A stretch of 64,000 bases of DNA from the NCBI RefSeq assembly GCF_001625215.2, contig NC_030384.2:43806390-43870389 (forward strand). The letters run 5' to 3'. This document shows positions 10,288-21,479 of the stretch, one piece after another (position 1 is the first letter of the stretch; each line of letters begins with the position of its first letter). The position numbers were made by a program, and so were the translations under genes. Source of the stretch: Daucus carota subsp. sativus. Its lineage: Eukaryota > Streptophyta > Magnoliopsida > Apiales > Apiaceae. Under the pieces are notes generated by a model that was given only the letters and a program-made list of their open reading frames with translations, had not been told where the DNA came from and searched no databases.

Positions 10288-12835
10288 ATGGCTGGATATG
10301 GACTTGCAGTTGGGATTGATTTGGGAACAACCTACTCATGCGTCGGAGTTTGGCAACAATATCGGGTTGAAATCATCGGTAATGATCAGGGTAACAGAAC
10401 TACACCATCTTGTGTTGCTTTTACCGATACAGAGCGTTTTATTGGCGATGCTGCTAGAAATCAGGCTGCCCTCAATCCTCAAAACACCATCTTTGGTAAT
10501 CTATCATCTTTACAATTTTGTTATCTGCCTGGTCCTTTTCACTATTCGGCGATTAATTAGGCCAAAATTTGATCATTAATTAAAAAAATGTATTAATTAT
10601 TTTAAAAATATAAAAGTTTGATTTGAAGAGGATTAAATATATTTTGTTAATAAAATAAACTTTTAATCTTTTTCAATTGGATAATATATGTGTAATTTGT
10701 GATGTTTAGTTAACTTCAATTTTCAAAAGTCAAAACAAGACATAAAATTGAGATGGAGGTAGTATTTGATTTGCTTAATGTCCTTTAGCCTCCTTGCCTG
10801 AATCATATCATGTTAAACGCCTGATTAGTTTAAAGTTACTTATTGATCCGCTTAAGCTGCATTTAAAATTTCTGGTTGAATCTTTTGCACTGTTAGTATC
10901 TTGTTTATGGGCAATGATTTTTTAGTGCTTGTTATACGCTGCAAGAAGATTAAAGAAAAAGGTTGAAGAACACATATCTTCTTAACTGCCAACATTTACA
11001 TGAAATGAAGATTATCTAATGACTAATATAAAGGCTTTGTTTAAATTAATTTGCTAAAGGAATAAGAAATTTGAAAGAACAATTGAGACCAGTCTTCGAA
11101 ATAAACAATGTTATTTGTGACTTGGAACAAAATGTGTACATTCTTGTAAGATTTTATTGTTTTCATGTAAACAGATGCTAAGAGGTTAATAGGAAGGAAA
11201 TTCACAGATTCAACCGTACAAAGTGACATGAAGCTCTGGCCATTTAAGGTAAATGGTGATATGGCCAACAAACCAATGATAGTTGTAAATTACAAAGGTG
11301 TGGCGAAACTGTTTTCTCCCGAGGAGCTGTCTTCAATGGTTCTTATTAAGATGAAGGAAATTGCTGAAAATTACGTGGGAAAGAAAATAAAGGATGCTGT
11401 TGTTACTGTTCCTGCACACTTTAATGACTCACAGCGCCAGGCTACCAAAGATGCAGGAACAATAGCTGGCCTCAATGTGTTGCGTATCCTTGTTGAGCCT
11501 ACAGCTGCTGCCGTAGCTTATGGTCTTGACCAAAAGCTTACAAATAGTTTGGCTGGGGAGAAAATCGTGCTCATTTTTGATCTTGGTGGTGGTACTTTTG
11601 ATGTTTCTTTACTTAAGATCGAAAAGGATAAATTTGAAGTAATAGCCACAGCAGGGGACACTCACCTTGGAGGTGAAGACTTTGACAATCGTATGGTAAA
11701 CCATTTTGTTGAGGAAATTAAATTGAAGCACAAGAAAGACGTAAGCCTAAATGCTAAATCTTTAAGAAGATTGAGAAATCACTGTGAGAGGGCAAAGAGG
11801 ATTCTTTCTTATAATGCCATGACAACTATTGATATAGATTCTCTGTACGACGGATTTGATTACAGTGGAAAAATCAGCCGTGCAAAATTTGAGGATTTAA
11901 ACTTGGATATGTTTAGAAGTTGTTTGGATATTGTGGAGAAGTGTCTCAAAGATGGGGGGATGGACAAGAGCAAGGTCCATGATGTCGTTCTAGTGGGTGG
12001 ATCTACTAGAATTCCCAAAGTGCAGCAGCTATTGCAAGAATTTTTTGATGGGAAGGAACTCTGCAAGAGTATTAATCCCGACGAGGCTGTTGCTTATGGT
12101 GCTGCTATTGAAGCTGCTGTACTAAGTGGTGCAACAGATAATATTATCAGAGATATAGTGCTGCTTGATGTTACTCCTCTTTCACTTGGAATTGAATCAA
12201 AGGGTGAAGTGATGACTATTATAATTCCAAGAAACACAACAATTCCTACCAGCAAACAAAGCATTCGCGTTAATTGTCATGATTACCAGAAATCCTTTTT
12301 GTTTAAAGTGTACGAGGGTGAGAGACCGTGTTCCAAAGATAACAACTTACTGGGTGAACTAACACTCCATGGCATACCTTCTGGCCTGAGGGGTGAAGTT
12401 AAAGTCATTGTTACGTTTAACATTGATCTAAATGGGGTGTTACATGTTACCGCGGAGTGTAAGATTAATGGGGTGAAGACGAATGCAACAATAACCAACG
12501 ACAAGGGAAGACTTACAGCGAATGAGATTGAGAGGATGATACGAGATGCTGAGACTTACAGAGCAGAAGATGAGTTGTTTAAGAAAAATATCAAGGCAAT
12601 GAATGCATATGAAGATTATGCATATAACCTGAGGAGTTCCATTAGAGCTTCATGCAATCTTAACCCAGCAACTAAGATGAAGGTGGAGAATGCTATCCAG
12701 GAGGCCATTCAGTGGGTTAATGCTAATAGGAGTGCTGAAGCTGCTGAGTACAACTCTAGAAAGAGTGACCTAAGAGCTTTTTTTAATTCTATGATTCCAA
12801 GCCATACAGGCATCAAGATTGAGGAAGTTGAATAA
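10288..12835 (+). CDS. HSP70: Cytosolic-type HSP70 (HSP70a), C-terminally divergent
   Basis: Two exons, 10288-10495 and 11175-12835, give 622 residues. The phase-1 GT-AG intron splits an Asp codon just before AKRLIGRKF, a position I recall as common for plant cytosolic HSP70 genes. The ATPase domain has the signatures [28 protein letters not shown] and [21 protein letters not shown]. The substrate-binding domain follows ([36 protein letters not shown]), then a helical lid. The protein should be an ATP-dependent chaperone of the cytosol or nucleus. Oddities: it is shorter than the usual 645-655 residues, the Gly/Met-rich tail is missing, and the end reads IKIEEVE rather than EEVD. The acidic EEVD normally binds TPR co-chaperones, so client hand-off may be altered. 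I took the ATG at 10288 because GIDLGTT then starts at the usual distance from the N-terminus. The paralogue in unit 2 is disrupted. Confidence 0.93.
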
Positions 12836-13442
12836 TTTTCGGATTCTGATATTTCTTTTGTGTATGGTGGAATTTTTTGAAAACTGGCTTGCATATGGTG
12901 GAAGACTATATTAAAATTTGATGTAGAATGTAATGGATGATGATGGTCTGTTCAGACTTCTAGTATTTTAAGCAATTGTCTCTGTTTGTTGCATCATGTT
13001 CAAGAGCTCTGTAGCCACTCATAGAACCCTTTATTGTTATGAAATTTTATTCTTATTGTTACAAAAGTATAATGCAAGTGTTCTATTTAAGTTAGGAAAT
13101 TCTAAGATTATGGAATTTTTAATGATAGAAATATTAATAGGATAATTTATAAAATGTCGTTTGTAGACAGTAGGATGTTAGTGCGATTTGTCGAAGTTTT
13201 GTTTGATAAATTTTATTACAAAATTTATTATTCAAATCCTTTAAAAATTTTGCATTTCATAAGTTCACAACTACAGAATTCATGAGTCTACTAGTTTGGT
13301 TCTCTCATTTCACGTAAATAAAATCTTTTAGTTTTTAAAAGCTATTTTGTGATAATAAAATAATTTTAAAACAGTATTCCTCCATTATTTAAATAATTAT
13401 CTATATTTTACTGTTGATCGATAAAATTGATGAGTGACCTAA
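12836..13442. other. 3' flank of HSP70a
   Basis: Aligns with the 3' flank of HSP70b (30557-31059), including the shared block gtctgttcagacttctagta and the end gatgagtgacctaa, where the Helitron is inserted. No further gene seen. Confidence 0.6.
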
Positions 13443-14483
13443 TCAATATACTTATATAAAGGAGAAGCGTGACTTATATAAAGTAGAAGCGTGGGGCGTG
13501 TAGGTGGCGCCTCTCACATCGCTCCGTTCTATTTTTCTAATTTTCTAGAATTTTTGGATAAAAACTATCAGAAATTAGAACTATCTTTTTTAGTTTCTGA
13601 TATATTAGAAGCAAGTTTCAGAATCTAATTTTGTTTCATAATCTAATTTTGTTTCAGATTATTTATGGAATACTACTTTTTTTAGTTTCGAATATATTAC
13701 AAGCAAGTTTCAGAATCTGATTTTGTTTCAGATTATTTATGGAATATGGTATCTTCAAAGTTTTAATCTGATTTTGTTTCAGATTATTTAATTATGAGAA
13801 AGAGTGACACACAAGTCTCTCCGCACCTATAAATACCCCCTATAGGTTGTAGGTTAGATCATCTAAATACAATCTCCTCTCTCTCTCAATATCACAACCC
13901 TACCTCTCTCAATATCACAACCCTACCGCTCTCTGGTGATAATAACTACCTTTTTTAGTTTCTGATATATTAGAAGCAAGTTTCAAAATCTAATTTTGTT
14001 TCAGATAATTTATGGAACACCAAAAATTGCTCCGTTATATAGTATTAAAAAAAAAGTTGTTACAAGTAAGGGTAGTTATAGTCTTATAGACCACTGTCTC
14101 ACGGATTTAAGTTAGATGTTTTTGTGCACAATCAATCCAAAAAAAATTGAGGTAAGGTGACAATGTAAGAACATGATTACTTTTTTAAAAAAAACACAAA
14201 TAAAATTAAGATCCGTCGTTCTTTGAATTGTTAATTACGTGTGGAAATTTATTTTCATTTTTTCACCATGAATTATAGTTCAATTTTACAATTTTATATA
14301 TTAGTATTGATATTACATCAAGATTTTTATAATATAAAATTTATTTTATTCTATAAATTTTAATTTTGAATCATTAATATACTTTTTATAAATAGTCACA
14401 AAATTATTACATTTTACAAATATTAATATTAAATTATTAATATTATTTTTATAGGCCGCCGCAACGCGCGGTATCTCAACTAG
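13443..14483 (+). mobile_element. Non-autonomous Helitron with an unoccupied paralogous site
   Basis: Begins TCaatatacttatataaagg and ends ...gccgccgcaacgcgcgg...caaCTAG. The ends fit the Helitron rule: 5' TC, 3' CTRR, a GC-rich hairpin-capable stretch shortly before the end, and insertion between A and T with no target duplication. Unit 2 shows the empty site, gacctaattatatata at about 31056-31070. The interior is AT-rich and non-coding, with repeated gtttcagattattta motifs. A relative lies at 54073-55394. Confidence 0.92.
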
Positions 14484-14625
14484 TTATATATGTGTGTGTG
14501 TAATATAATTATAAAAAATATATAAAATGATCAGTAATATAATACAATTTACTTTAAAATCTAATTCTCAAATATCTAAAATTTTATTAATATATTAAAT
14601 TTCAAAATTTTATCAATATAATTTT

Positions 14626-14807
14626 TAAATATCTGATGCGGGTTTATGTTTTAACAAAACATTTGGGAATTTGGGCTGGGCTAAAACCTTAAACTGTCCA
14701 AGATTGTTCAACTCAGGAAAGGCCCAATAGAAAAACCCTAAAAGACTAGGGTTCACTGTATAAGGTATACGATTAGATACAAAAAGCTGGGTGTACACAA
14801 TCTTCAA
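14626..14807 (+). promoter_or_regulatory. Orphan copy of the RPL21 promoter and leader
   Basis: Nearly identical to 31265-31446. It keeps the GGCCCAAT site II element (14721-14728), the telo-box aaaccctaaa (14733-14742), the TATA-like gtataagg (about 14758-14765) and leader sequence up to acacaatcttca. The RPL21 coding sequence is absent; homology switches to the start of unit 2, and 37 bp later comes a hAT element. It may still be an active promoter reading into repeats. Confidence 0.85.
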
Positions 14808-14844
14808 CCATTTTATCTCGTTATTGTTTGTCGTTTGTTGGCAT

Positions 14845-15021
14845 TAGGGATGGGCATTCACCCCGCCCCGCTCGATCCCGATCCGATCCCCGCCCTGTTC
14901 GGGTCGGGGATTCGGGAAATTTTTCGAGGGCGGGGCGGGGATCGGAGAAATTTTTATAAAAAATTCGGGGATCGGGGCGGGGTCGGGGATTGGTGTCTCC
15001 CCGCCCCGATCCCCGACCCCG

Positions 15022-15064
<43 letters not shown>

Positions 15065-15542
15065 TATATATAAATAATATATTTATATATATTATATTAA
15101 ATATATTATTAAAAATAGATAACCTTCATAATATAATTAAAATTATAAAATAATCTTTGTTTTTATTGATTGATTATAAATATATTGTAATATAATATGT
15201 TTTATAATTTTAAATTGTCGTTTATTTATATTATAAATCATTTTTAATACGATTTGATGTTGAAAATATAAAATAATATTATTTTATTATTATATTAGGA
15301 GTTAGTAGTTTGTTTTTTAATTAAAAAATATATTATATATTATAAAGTTATTATATTTTTATTAAAAAGTAAAATTCTCCGAAACCTCGCGGGGATCCAC
15401 GTTCCCCGTTCGGGGCGGGGATCGGGGAAGAAAATAATCCCCGTTCGGGGTTCGGGACGGGGTCGGGAAGGGGTATTGAATTCGGGGATCGGGATCGGGG
15501 ATAGCACTCCCCGCCCCCGAAGTGTCCCCGTGCCCATCCCTA
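14845..15542. mobile_element. Non-autonomous hAT element with GC-rich ends
   Basis: Terminal inverted repeats tagggatgggca / tgcccatcccta and a perfect 8-bp target duplication gttggcat (14837-14844, 15543-15550) place it in hAT. The outer 150-180 bp on each side are strings of GGGGCGGGGATCGG-like words; the core is AT-rich with a (TA)n tract at about 15025-15072. There is no transposase. Apparent reading frames in the ends are low-complexity artefacts. Confidence 0.93.
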
Positions 15543-15550
15543 GTTGGCAT

Positions 15551-16365
15551 TAATCAAGTAAGATGGATTTTTTTGTTAATGCGTATTTGAATAATTAGTA
15601 ATGATTATTTAAGAACTAGTCTAGTGTAGTTTAATTATTTTAGAATTTAAATTGAAAGAAAAAACGTGTGAATAATAGTTAGGGGGAAATTTGGATATTG
15701 TTTGATGAATATTTTATTATTAAAGTAGTATTTTTTAAATTTTGGTAAACATTTTTCAAATTGTCAAATAAATACTATAAATTATTCTATAATAGTATAG
15801 CGAGACACGTGGAAAAAAATATATTCCAAAAGATTAAGTTTAGGAATTAAGTTATATTCCAATAAACAAACAAAGTCTAAAATCTAAGGTCGTGTTCTAT
15901 TAGATATAACAGATGATGAGACTTTAACGAAAAATTATTGAAGAATTTTATGAAAAAAGAAGAGAGCATGAAAAATAATGATTAAATGGAATTGAATTCA
16001 AATTTTAATGATAAAAATGAGCAATATTTTATAGTTGAAATGAAATGATTCTCTTATTATAAAATGAAATGATATTTATCCTTGTTTCAAATTATCAAGC
16101 AATACATTTAAAAAAAAGAAAATGCTAAGTATTTCGAAAAAATATTCTCAAAAAAAAATAATTCAAATCCAAGTTAATTAAACATAACACGTAGCATTAC
16201 CCTTTAAAAAAATCCCAATAAACATCACCAGCTCTCCACCTAACGAGAACAGCTACATTTGTGTAAATAATAATAGGACACTCTATTCACCGAATATTTT
16301 ACAAAACGCATAGAGACTTTCTTTGCTTTCAAACTTCCTGACAGTGACCTCCAATTAGGCGATTA
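15551..16365. other. Non-coding start of unit 2
   Basis: AT-rich sequence paralogous to about 7850-8650. No gene seen. Confidence 0.55.
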
Positions 16366-17104
16366 GGACCGTGAATCGATACAGATTATCTGGTATCTCG
16401 GCTTATATTTAACTCGAAAATATGATATATGTCACATATCTGTTTTGAAAAATCCGAATTTGATGGAAAAATTAACCTTTTAAAATATATGATCTTAGAT
16501 ATGAGCCCTACTATATCTACTCAAATTAGGTCTCATATAAATTTTTACAATATGATCTTTTCCGAATACCCGAATATGAGTCATGGCTCATATTCGATTG
16601 TAACTCATATACCTATTATATTTTTAATCCATCACATTTGTAAGTTAATAGTTATCATTTTATAAAATTTTAATATCCTATTTAAGTTTAAATCTTCATA
16701 AAATATGATTTATTTAATGATAATGCTTATTATCTTCGTATATATTTAATAAATTATATATATCTACATATAATTGTACGTTTCAATTTAAAATTATTAT
16801 ATTTTATAATATTATGTTTATTTAGACTAAATAATAATTATTCGAATAGCTGAAATAATAATGGTATTTAATGTTATTGGATCATATTCGATGGATCATA
16901 AACTACCCAGTTAATAAATAGAAAGTTAATAAATAGAAAGTATAATACTGGATCATATTTGGTTTAGATCTGAAACTCAAATATCCAAGATTGGTTTATA
17001 TACGAATAAAATGATCTCAAATCCAAATCTGGACAACTAAACATTAATATGATCTGATAGTTGAGTATAGGGATAGCGGATATCAACCGGATCATTTCAC
17101 GGCC
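16366..17104. mobile_element. Putative PIF/Harbinger-like non-autonomous element
   Basis: Ends ggaccgtgaa...ttcacggcc are imperfect inverted repeats that extend inward (cgatac / ggatca region) and are flanked by TTA at 16363-16365 and 17105-17107, the PIF/Harbinger target duplication. The body is AT-rich with no transposase. The segment is absent from the corresponding place in unit 1. Confidence 0.55.
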
Positions 17105-17235
17105 TTATTCCACTCGCCAATCACTCTACCCCGACCGAAGAAAATTATATAATTTTTATATAATTTTTCTCTAATACCCTCACAAATTTTATTTCATTCG
17201 TCGCATTTCATTCTATTCATATGAACACAGTCTTA

Positions 17236-17610
17236 GAGCAAGTCCAATGGTGAGCTATATCTTGTGCTATATCTATATTATAGCTCAAAATCAAAAAATT
17301 TCAACTCCAATGGTGTGCTAAACTTGGTGCTAAAATAGCATATTGCTATAGTTGGTGCTATATTTAGCACAAACTATAGCAATAGCTATAATTGCCACCT
17401 CATCAAAAAGTAAAAAAGTGGAGGGAAATGAATAAAAAATAGATTTATATCTCAACCTATTCAAGTACATGAATGCACATATATTATTTTAGCACAAGAT
17501 ATAGCACCAACCATTGGAGATGTGATATTATTTTAGCACCAAAAACCACTTTTTGATGCTATATTATAGCAATAGCTACACCTATTTTTAGCTCACCATT
17601 GGACTTGCTC
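17236..17610. mobile_element. Tourist-type MITE, copy 1
   Basis: 375 bp with ends gagcaagtccaatggtgagc / gctcaccattggacttgctc and a TTA target duplication (17233-17235, 17611-17613). Interior palindromic words such as tagcac and gctataattgc suggest a strong hairpin. It is about 98% identical (seven substitutions by my count, no indel) to 50200-50574. Confidence 0.93.
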
Positions 17611-17893
17611 TTACAGTCTCGAGCGTTTAAAGATACTAAACATTTTTAAGTTCCTGCTGCTACGGTTAATTAATTTGGGAAAAGAGAATAGATCTGGAGT
17701 TTACATTTTGTCTATTTCTCATCTATATTTTTCCTCTTAAAATTATAATTATTTTGATTGTTTCTTAAAAGATTAAAAGGAACACTTTTGCATATTAATT
17801 TTAACTATTTCCGAGATAAAATTAAATGTTAAAATATATTTTTAACCCCTCAAAATATATCAAAAAGCTGAGAAGCGAAAGTAAACGATCTTT

Positions 17894-18712
17894 TTTTTTT
17901 TTTGACAAATGCAATAAAATTTCATTAACTTGAATATAATACAGTCGGGACAAACCCCCAACTATCGATACAACCAGGTGGTAAAACAAATAGCATGCTA
18001 AAAACAATTAGATGATTTGTTTCCTGATCGTTTAACAGATAGAATTCAAAAATTCTTGAAGCTAAGAACGAAATCAAAGACATCCCAAGCGATCCAAATT
18101 GCACCAAAATCTCTCGAAACAGTAAAATCGCAATTGACCATATCACATAAAAACTATTAATAGCCAGAAACACCAATCGCATAAATCGAGATTGGAGAAG
18201 TGGCACCACAGCTATCTACATGCCGGATACCAGCTATAGACTTGCCGAAGGCACCCCAGCTATCTACATGCCGGATACCAGCTATAGACATGCCGAAAAT
18301 GTAAACCCGTGAATGATGAACAATCTTTGGTTGTGAAAGGTGAGCTCTTGCAATAATCATCACCGTCCCAGATTCGATACAGTTTTTGTAGATCACCAAA
18401 AATATCAATAAACTCGTTTTCAACAGATCCAACACGAAATAAACCCAATCATGACTAAACAAAGACATAACAAACACTCCAAAAGGAGAGACACAACCAC
18501 ACACTCCAAGAGGAAAGACACACAAACACCCAAAAGATTGAGTTTTATTGAAAAGAAATTAACGAGAGTAAAGATAGATAATGAAGGGGTTGGGGCTTTC
18601 CACCGGAGAAAACCAATGGAAGCCCCTCGATTTACTTGAAAAAGGACAAACTCTAATGGAGGAGGAAGAGAGGAGAGGCGTCTTGGATTTTTTACTAAAA
18701 TTAGATTTTTTT
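17894..18712 (-). mobile_element. Non-autonomous poly(A) retroposon, longer copy
   Basis: Minus-strand insert of about 819 bp ending in a poly(A) (T run at 17894-17903). It is bounded by a 14-bp target duplication agtaaacgatcttt at 17880-17893 and 18713-18726. The 5' part reads gcctctcctctcttcctc...gtggaaagccccaac; the 3' tail reads tttgtcccgactgtattata...aatgaaattttattgcatttgtc(A)n. It encodes no long protein. A short internal tandem unit containing ggtatccggcatgtagatagc occurs twice (about 18218-18290). A second, internally deleted copy lies at 19522-20120. The tail format (...gtc followed by A) resembles the LINEs in this window, which suggests mobilisation by such a LINE. Confidence 0.85.
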
Positions 18713-18726
18713 AGTAAACGATCTTT

Positions 18727-19521
18727 GGCGCTTGCAGATTGCAACTTGTACTGTACATCAAATTAACGTCAAACATGTTACGATGGGTTGTGTTGACTAA
18801 ATTGATTCGGATATATTAATGGGGTTATTTTTATTTTTGAGAAATAAGTAAGTATATAATTTTTTATTTTTTCTTGAATAAATTCTTATTTTTTATTGAA
18901 ACGTCTGTTTAATATTTATATGCCAAAAAATATTAAAAAATGTATTTTCCGAAATAAATAAGCCCTTAAATTAGAAAAGTAACATTCGCCACACACAACC
19001 AATATAAGTTGAGAATCAACTGAAATTTGATGACTATCGTGAAACAATAACTTATTATCATCATAAATTATTATTGATCACTTTTTTGTGAAAATTTAAT
19101 TTTCACTTTTAAACGTCAGAAATGCACGCACAGGACGATGGTATACTATGGGATGTTTGGCTGAGTTTTTAAGCCCGACTTCTGGATTTATAAGTTAAAA
19201 TCGCTTATTTGTACTCTTTGCATAAAAAGTTAAAAAATATTTATAAAACGTTAAGAATGTTAACTTTTGTTTCACGACTTCTACTTATTTTTCCAACACT
19301 TTAATCATTTATAAGTTTTAACTTGTTTCTCACTTTTATTTCACTTCTTTATTTTAAGCAAGAAATACTTATTATAAACTCAGCCAAACGGACTCTATAT
19401 TTTTTAATTTCTTGAATAATACTTTTTCCTTCCCCCGATCGCTACTATTTCCAAAATTTCTTTGTGATGGTAATATAGTATTAACGTGATTACGTGGGCA
19501 ACTAAAAAGTCTCACACAAGG
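18727..19521. other. Spacer in unit 2 upstream of HSP70b
   Basis: No gene. It contains an inverted-repeat MITE at 19147-19396. From about 19420 on it is paralogous to the HSP70a upstream region (about 9975 on; shared words atcgctactattt and acgtgggcaac). Confidence 0.5.
19147..19396. mobile_element. MITE with gtttggctgagttt ends
   Basis: The left end gtttggctgagttt and right end aaactcagccaaac are perfect 14-bp inverted repeats. The flanks share a short ctat (left at about 19146-19149, right at about 19394-19397), a possible 3-4 bp target duplication. No coding sequence. Confidence 0.65.
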
Positions 19522-20120
19522 CAGCCGCCTCTCCTCTCTTCCTCTTCTACTAGGGTTCGAGGGGTTTGGTGGAAAGCCCCAACTCTTTTATTATCTATTT
19601 TTACTCTCGTTAATTTTTTTTCAATAAAACCCAATTTTTTGGGTGTTTGTGTGTCTCTCCTCTTGGAGTGTGTGGTTGTGTCTCTCTTTTTGGAGTGTTT
19701 GTTATGTCTTTGTTTAGTCATGATATCATTTACGGGTTTACACTTTCGGCATGTCTATAGCTGATATCCGGCATGTAGATAGCTGGGGTGCCCATTCTCC
19801 AATCTCAATTTATGTGGTTGGTGTTTCTGAACATTGGGCTATCAATAGTTTTTATGTGATATGGTCAATTGCGATGTTACTGTTTCCAGAGATTTTGGTG
19901 CAATTTGGATTGCTTGGGATGTCTTTGATTTCGTTCTTACCTTCAAAAATTATTGAATTCTATCTGTTAAACGATCAGGAAACAAATCATCTAATTGTTT
20001 TTAATTGTTTTGAGCATGCTATTTGTTTTACCACCTGGTTGTATCCACAATTGAGGGTTTGTCCCGACTGTATTATATTCGAGTTAATGAAATCTTCTTG
20101 CATTTGTCAAAAAAAAAAAA
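19522..20120 (+). mobile_element. Non-autonomous poly(A) retroposon, internally deleted copy
   Basis: Same family as 17894-18712, on the plus strand: 5' gccgcctctcctctcttcct, 3' tail tttgtcccgactgtattata...tttgtc and a poly(A) at about 20109-20120. The flanking duplication is aaaaagtctcacaca (19504-19518 and 20116-20130). The paralogous HSP70a promoter (about 10070-10100) shows the uninterrupted sequence aaaaagcctcactcaggcaa. Compared with the longer copy it lacks roughly 150 bp in the middle and one internal repeat. Confidence 0.87.
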
Positions 20121-20241
20121 GTCTCACACAGGGCAAGTGGCTGGGCCAGGGAGCAGAATACAAAAGAGTAAAAAAATTTAGAAGTATTTATAGAAAGTTA
20201 AAAATATTACAATTTTTATTTCTTTTCTAAAGAGTTTAATA

Positions 20242-20478
20242 CTCACTTCGTCCCAAATTAGATGAGCTAGTTGATTTTGGACACGTAATTTAAAGTGCAT
20301 TGGCCGTATAGTTCTGAAATTTATTTTTTTAATTTTTCTTTTGAAAATGAAAATTTTATATTTAAATTTTTATTTGCAAAAATAAAATTTTAAGAAAAAG
20401 TAATATAGCTATGCGGTCAATAAACTTTAAAATGCGTGCCCGAAATCAACGAGCTCATCTAATTTGGGATGGAGGGAG
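20242..20478. mobile_element. Stowaway-type MITE in the HSP70b promoter
   Basis: 237 bp, with ends ctcacttcgtcccaaattag and ctaatttgggatggagggag and a TA target duplication on both sides. It sits between the distal promoter block (...gggccagggagcagaatac) and the TATA block of HSP70b; unit 1 lacks it. A relative is in the HSP70b intron. Confidence 0.85.
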
Positions 20479-21084
20479 TAATTTATGATTCTTAACTTGT
20501 TTCTCACTTTCGATTCACTTTTATAATTTAAGCAGGAACTCATTTTTTTAAGTCCTGGTTGCACTTCTCTATGAAACCCACTGGTTGCACTTCTCTATAA
20601 GAAGACTCGATAAACCTGAATACGAGTACAAGAGTTCTATAGAAAAAGCATTTTTTGTTGCACTGTTTGATAAGTTACCGTCTTACAGATATCTATTTCT
20701 TTGTTCTGTATTTTGGTTCTGATATAAAGTTGCATGTGAAGATGGCTGAATATGGACCTGCAGTTGGGATTGATCTGGGAACAACCTACTCTTGCGTCGG
20801 AGTTTGGCAACAATATCGAGTTCAAATCATTGTTAATGATCAGGGTAACAGAACTACTAGGGATGGTCATTAATCCCGACCCGCCCGATCCCGACCCGAT
20901 TCCCGCACCGAATGATGCGGAGATTCAGGGATTTTTCCGGGTACGGGCCGGGGAACGGGGATGACTTTGGAAAAAAATCGGGGATCGGGCCGGGTACGGT
21001 TTTTCACATTCCTCCGGCCCGATCCCCGATCCCCTACCCGATTTTCCCCGATTGTCGGCCCGATCTCCGACCCGATAATTATAT

Positions 21085-21144
<60 letters not shown>

Positions 21145-21479
21145 TGGTTCAACGGGGAACTCTCCTATCCTAGTAACCTGGGAACTTTTGATCTGAACCG
21201 TAGAATATTACGTGCGCTCACCTATGTTGAAAACCTAGACACGACGTGCGCGCATGATGTTGAACACCCTAGACATGTGCCACGCTAAGTTTTGCTTTTA
21301 TTTTTCATCTTATTTACATCCATTAGTTTTAATTTATTTTACAATAATATTTTTATGTTTTAATTTTACATTTTTTCTATATTCTTGAATTATGTTATTT
21401 TTTTTAAATATGTGAAAAAGGAGGATGAACATACTTAAAAATAACAGAAATATATTTATATAAAAGTAGTACTCATTTG

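Larger units (their letters stand above)
7825..14807. repeat. Tandem segmental duplication, unit 1
   Basis: This unit carries HSP70a and ends in the RPL21 promoter and leader. Collinear blocks shared with unit 2 are 7825-8640 with 14810-16280; 9975-10290 with 19420-20744 (after removing inserts); HSP70 exon 1, intron and exon 2; the 3' flank 12836-13442 with 30557-31059; and 14580-14807 with 31220-31447. The right edge is where homology to the RPL21 leader stops ('acacaatcttca') and homology to 7825 begins again. Confidence 0.8.

Noticed and set aside
14835..15550. Apparent Pro/Asp/Arg-rich small proteins on both strands
   Set aside because: They lie in the GC-rich hAT ends; the low-complexity repeat composition produces frames on both strands with no homology to a protein family.
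17925..18766. Multiple 60-120-codon frames on both strands
   Set aside because: They fall within the non-coding retroposon, and the corresponding frames are not kept in its second copy.
20752..21196. Reading frame running from HSP70b exon 1 into GC-rich sequence
   Set aside because: It is an off-frame reading of the exon plus hAT end; the true exon frame is interrupted at 20857.
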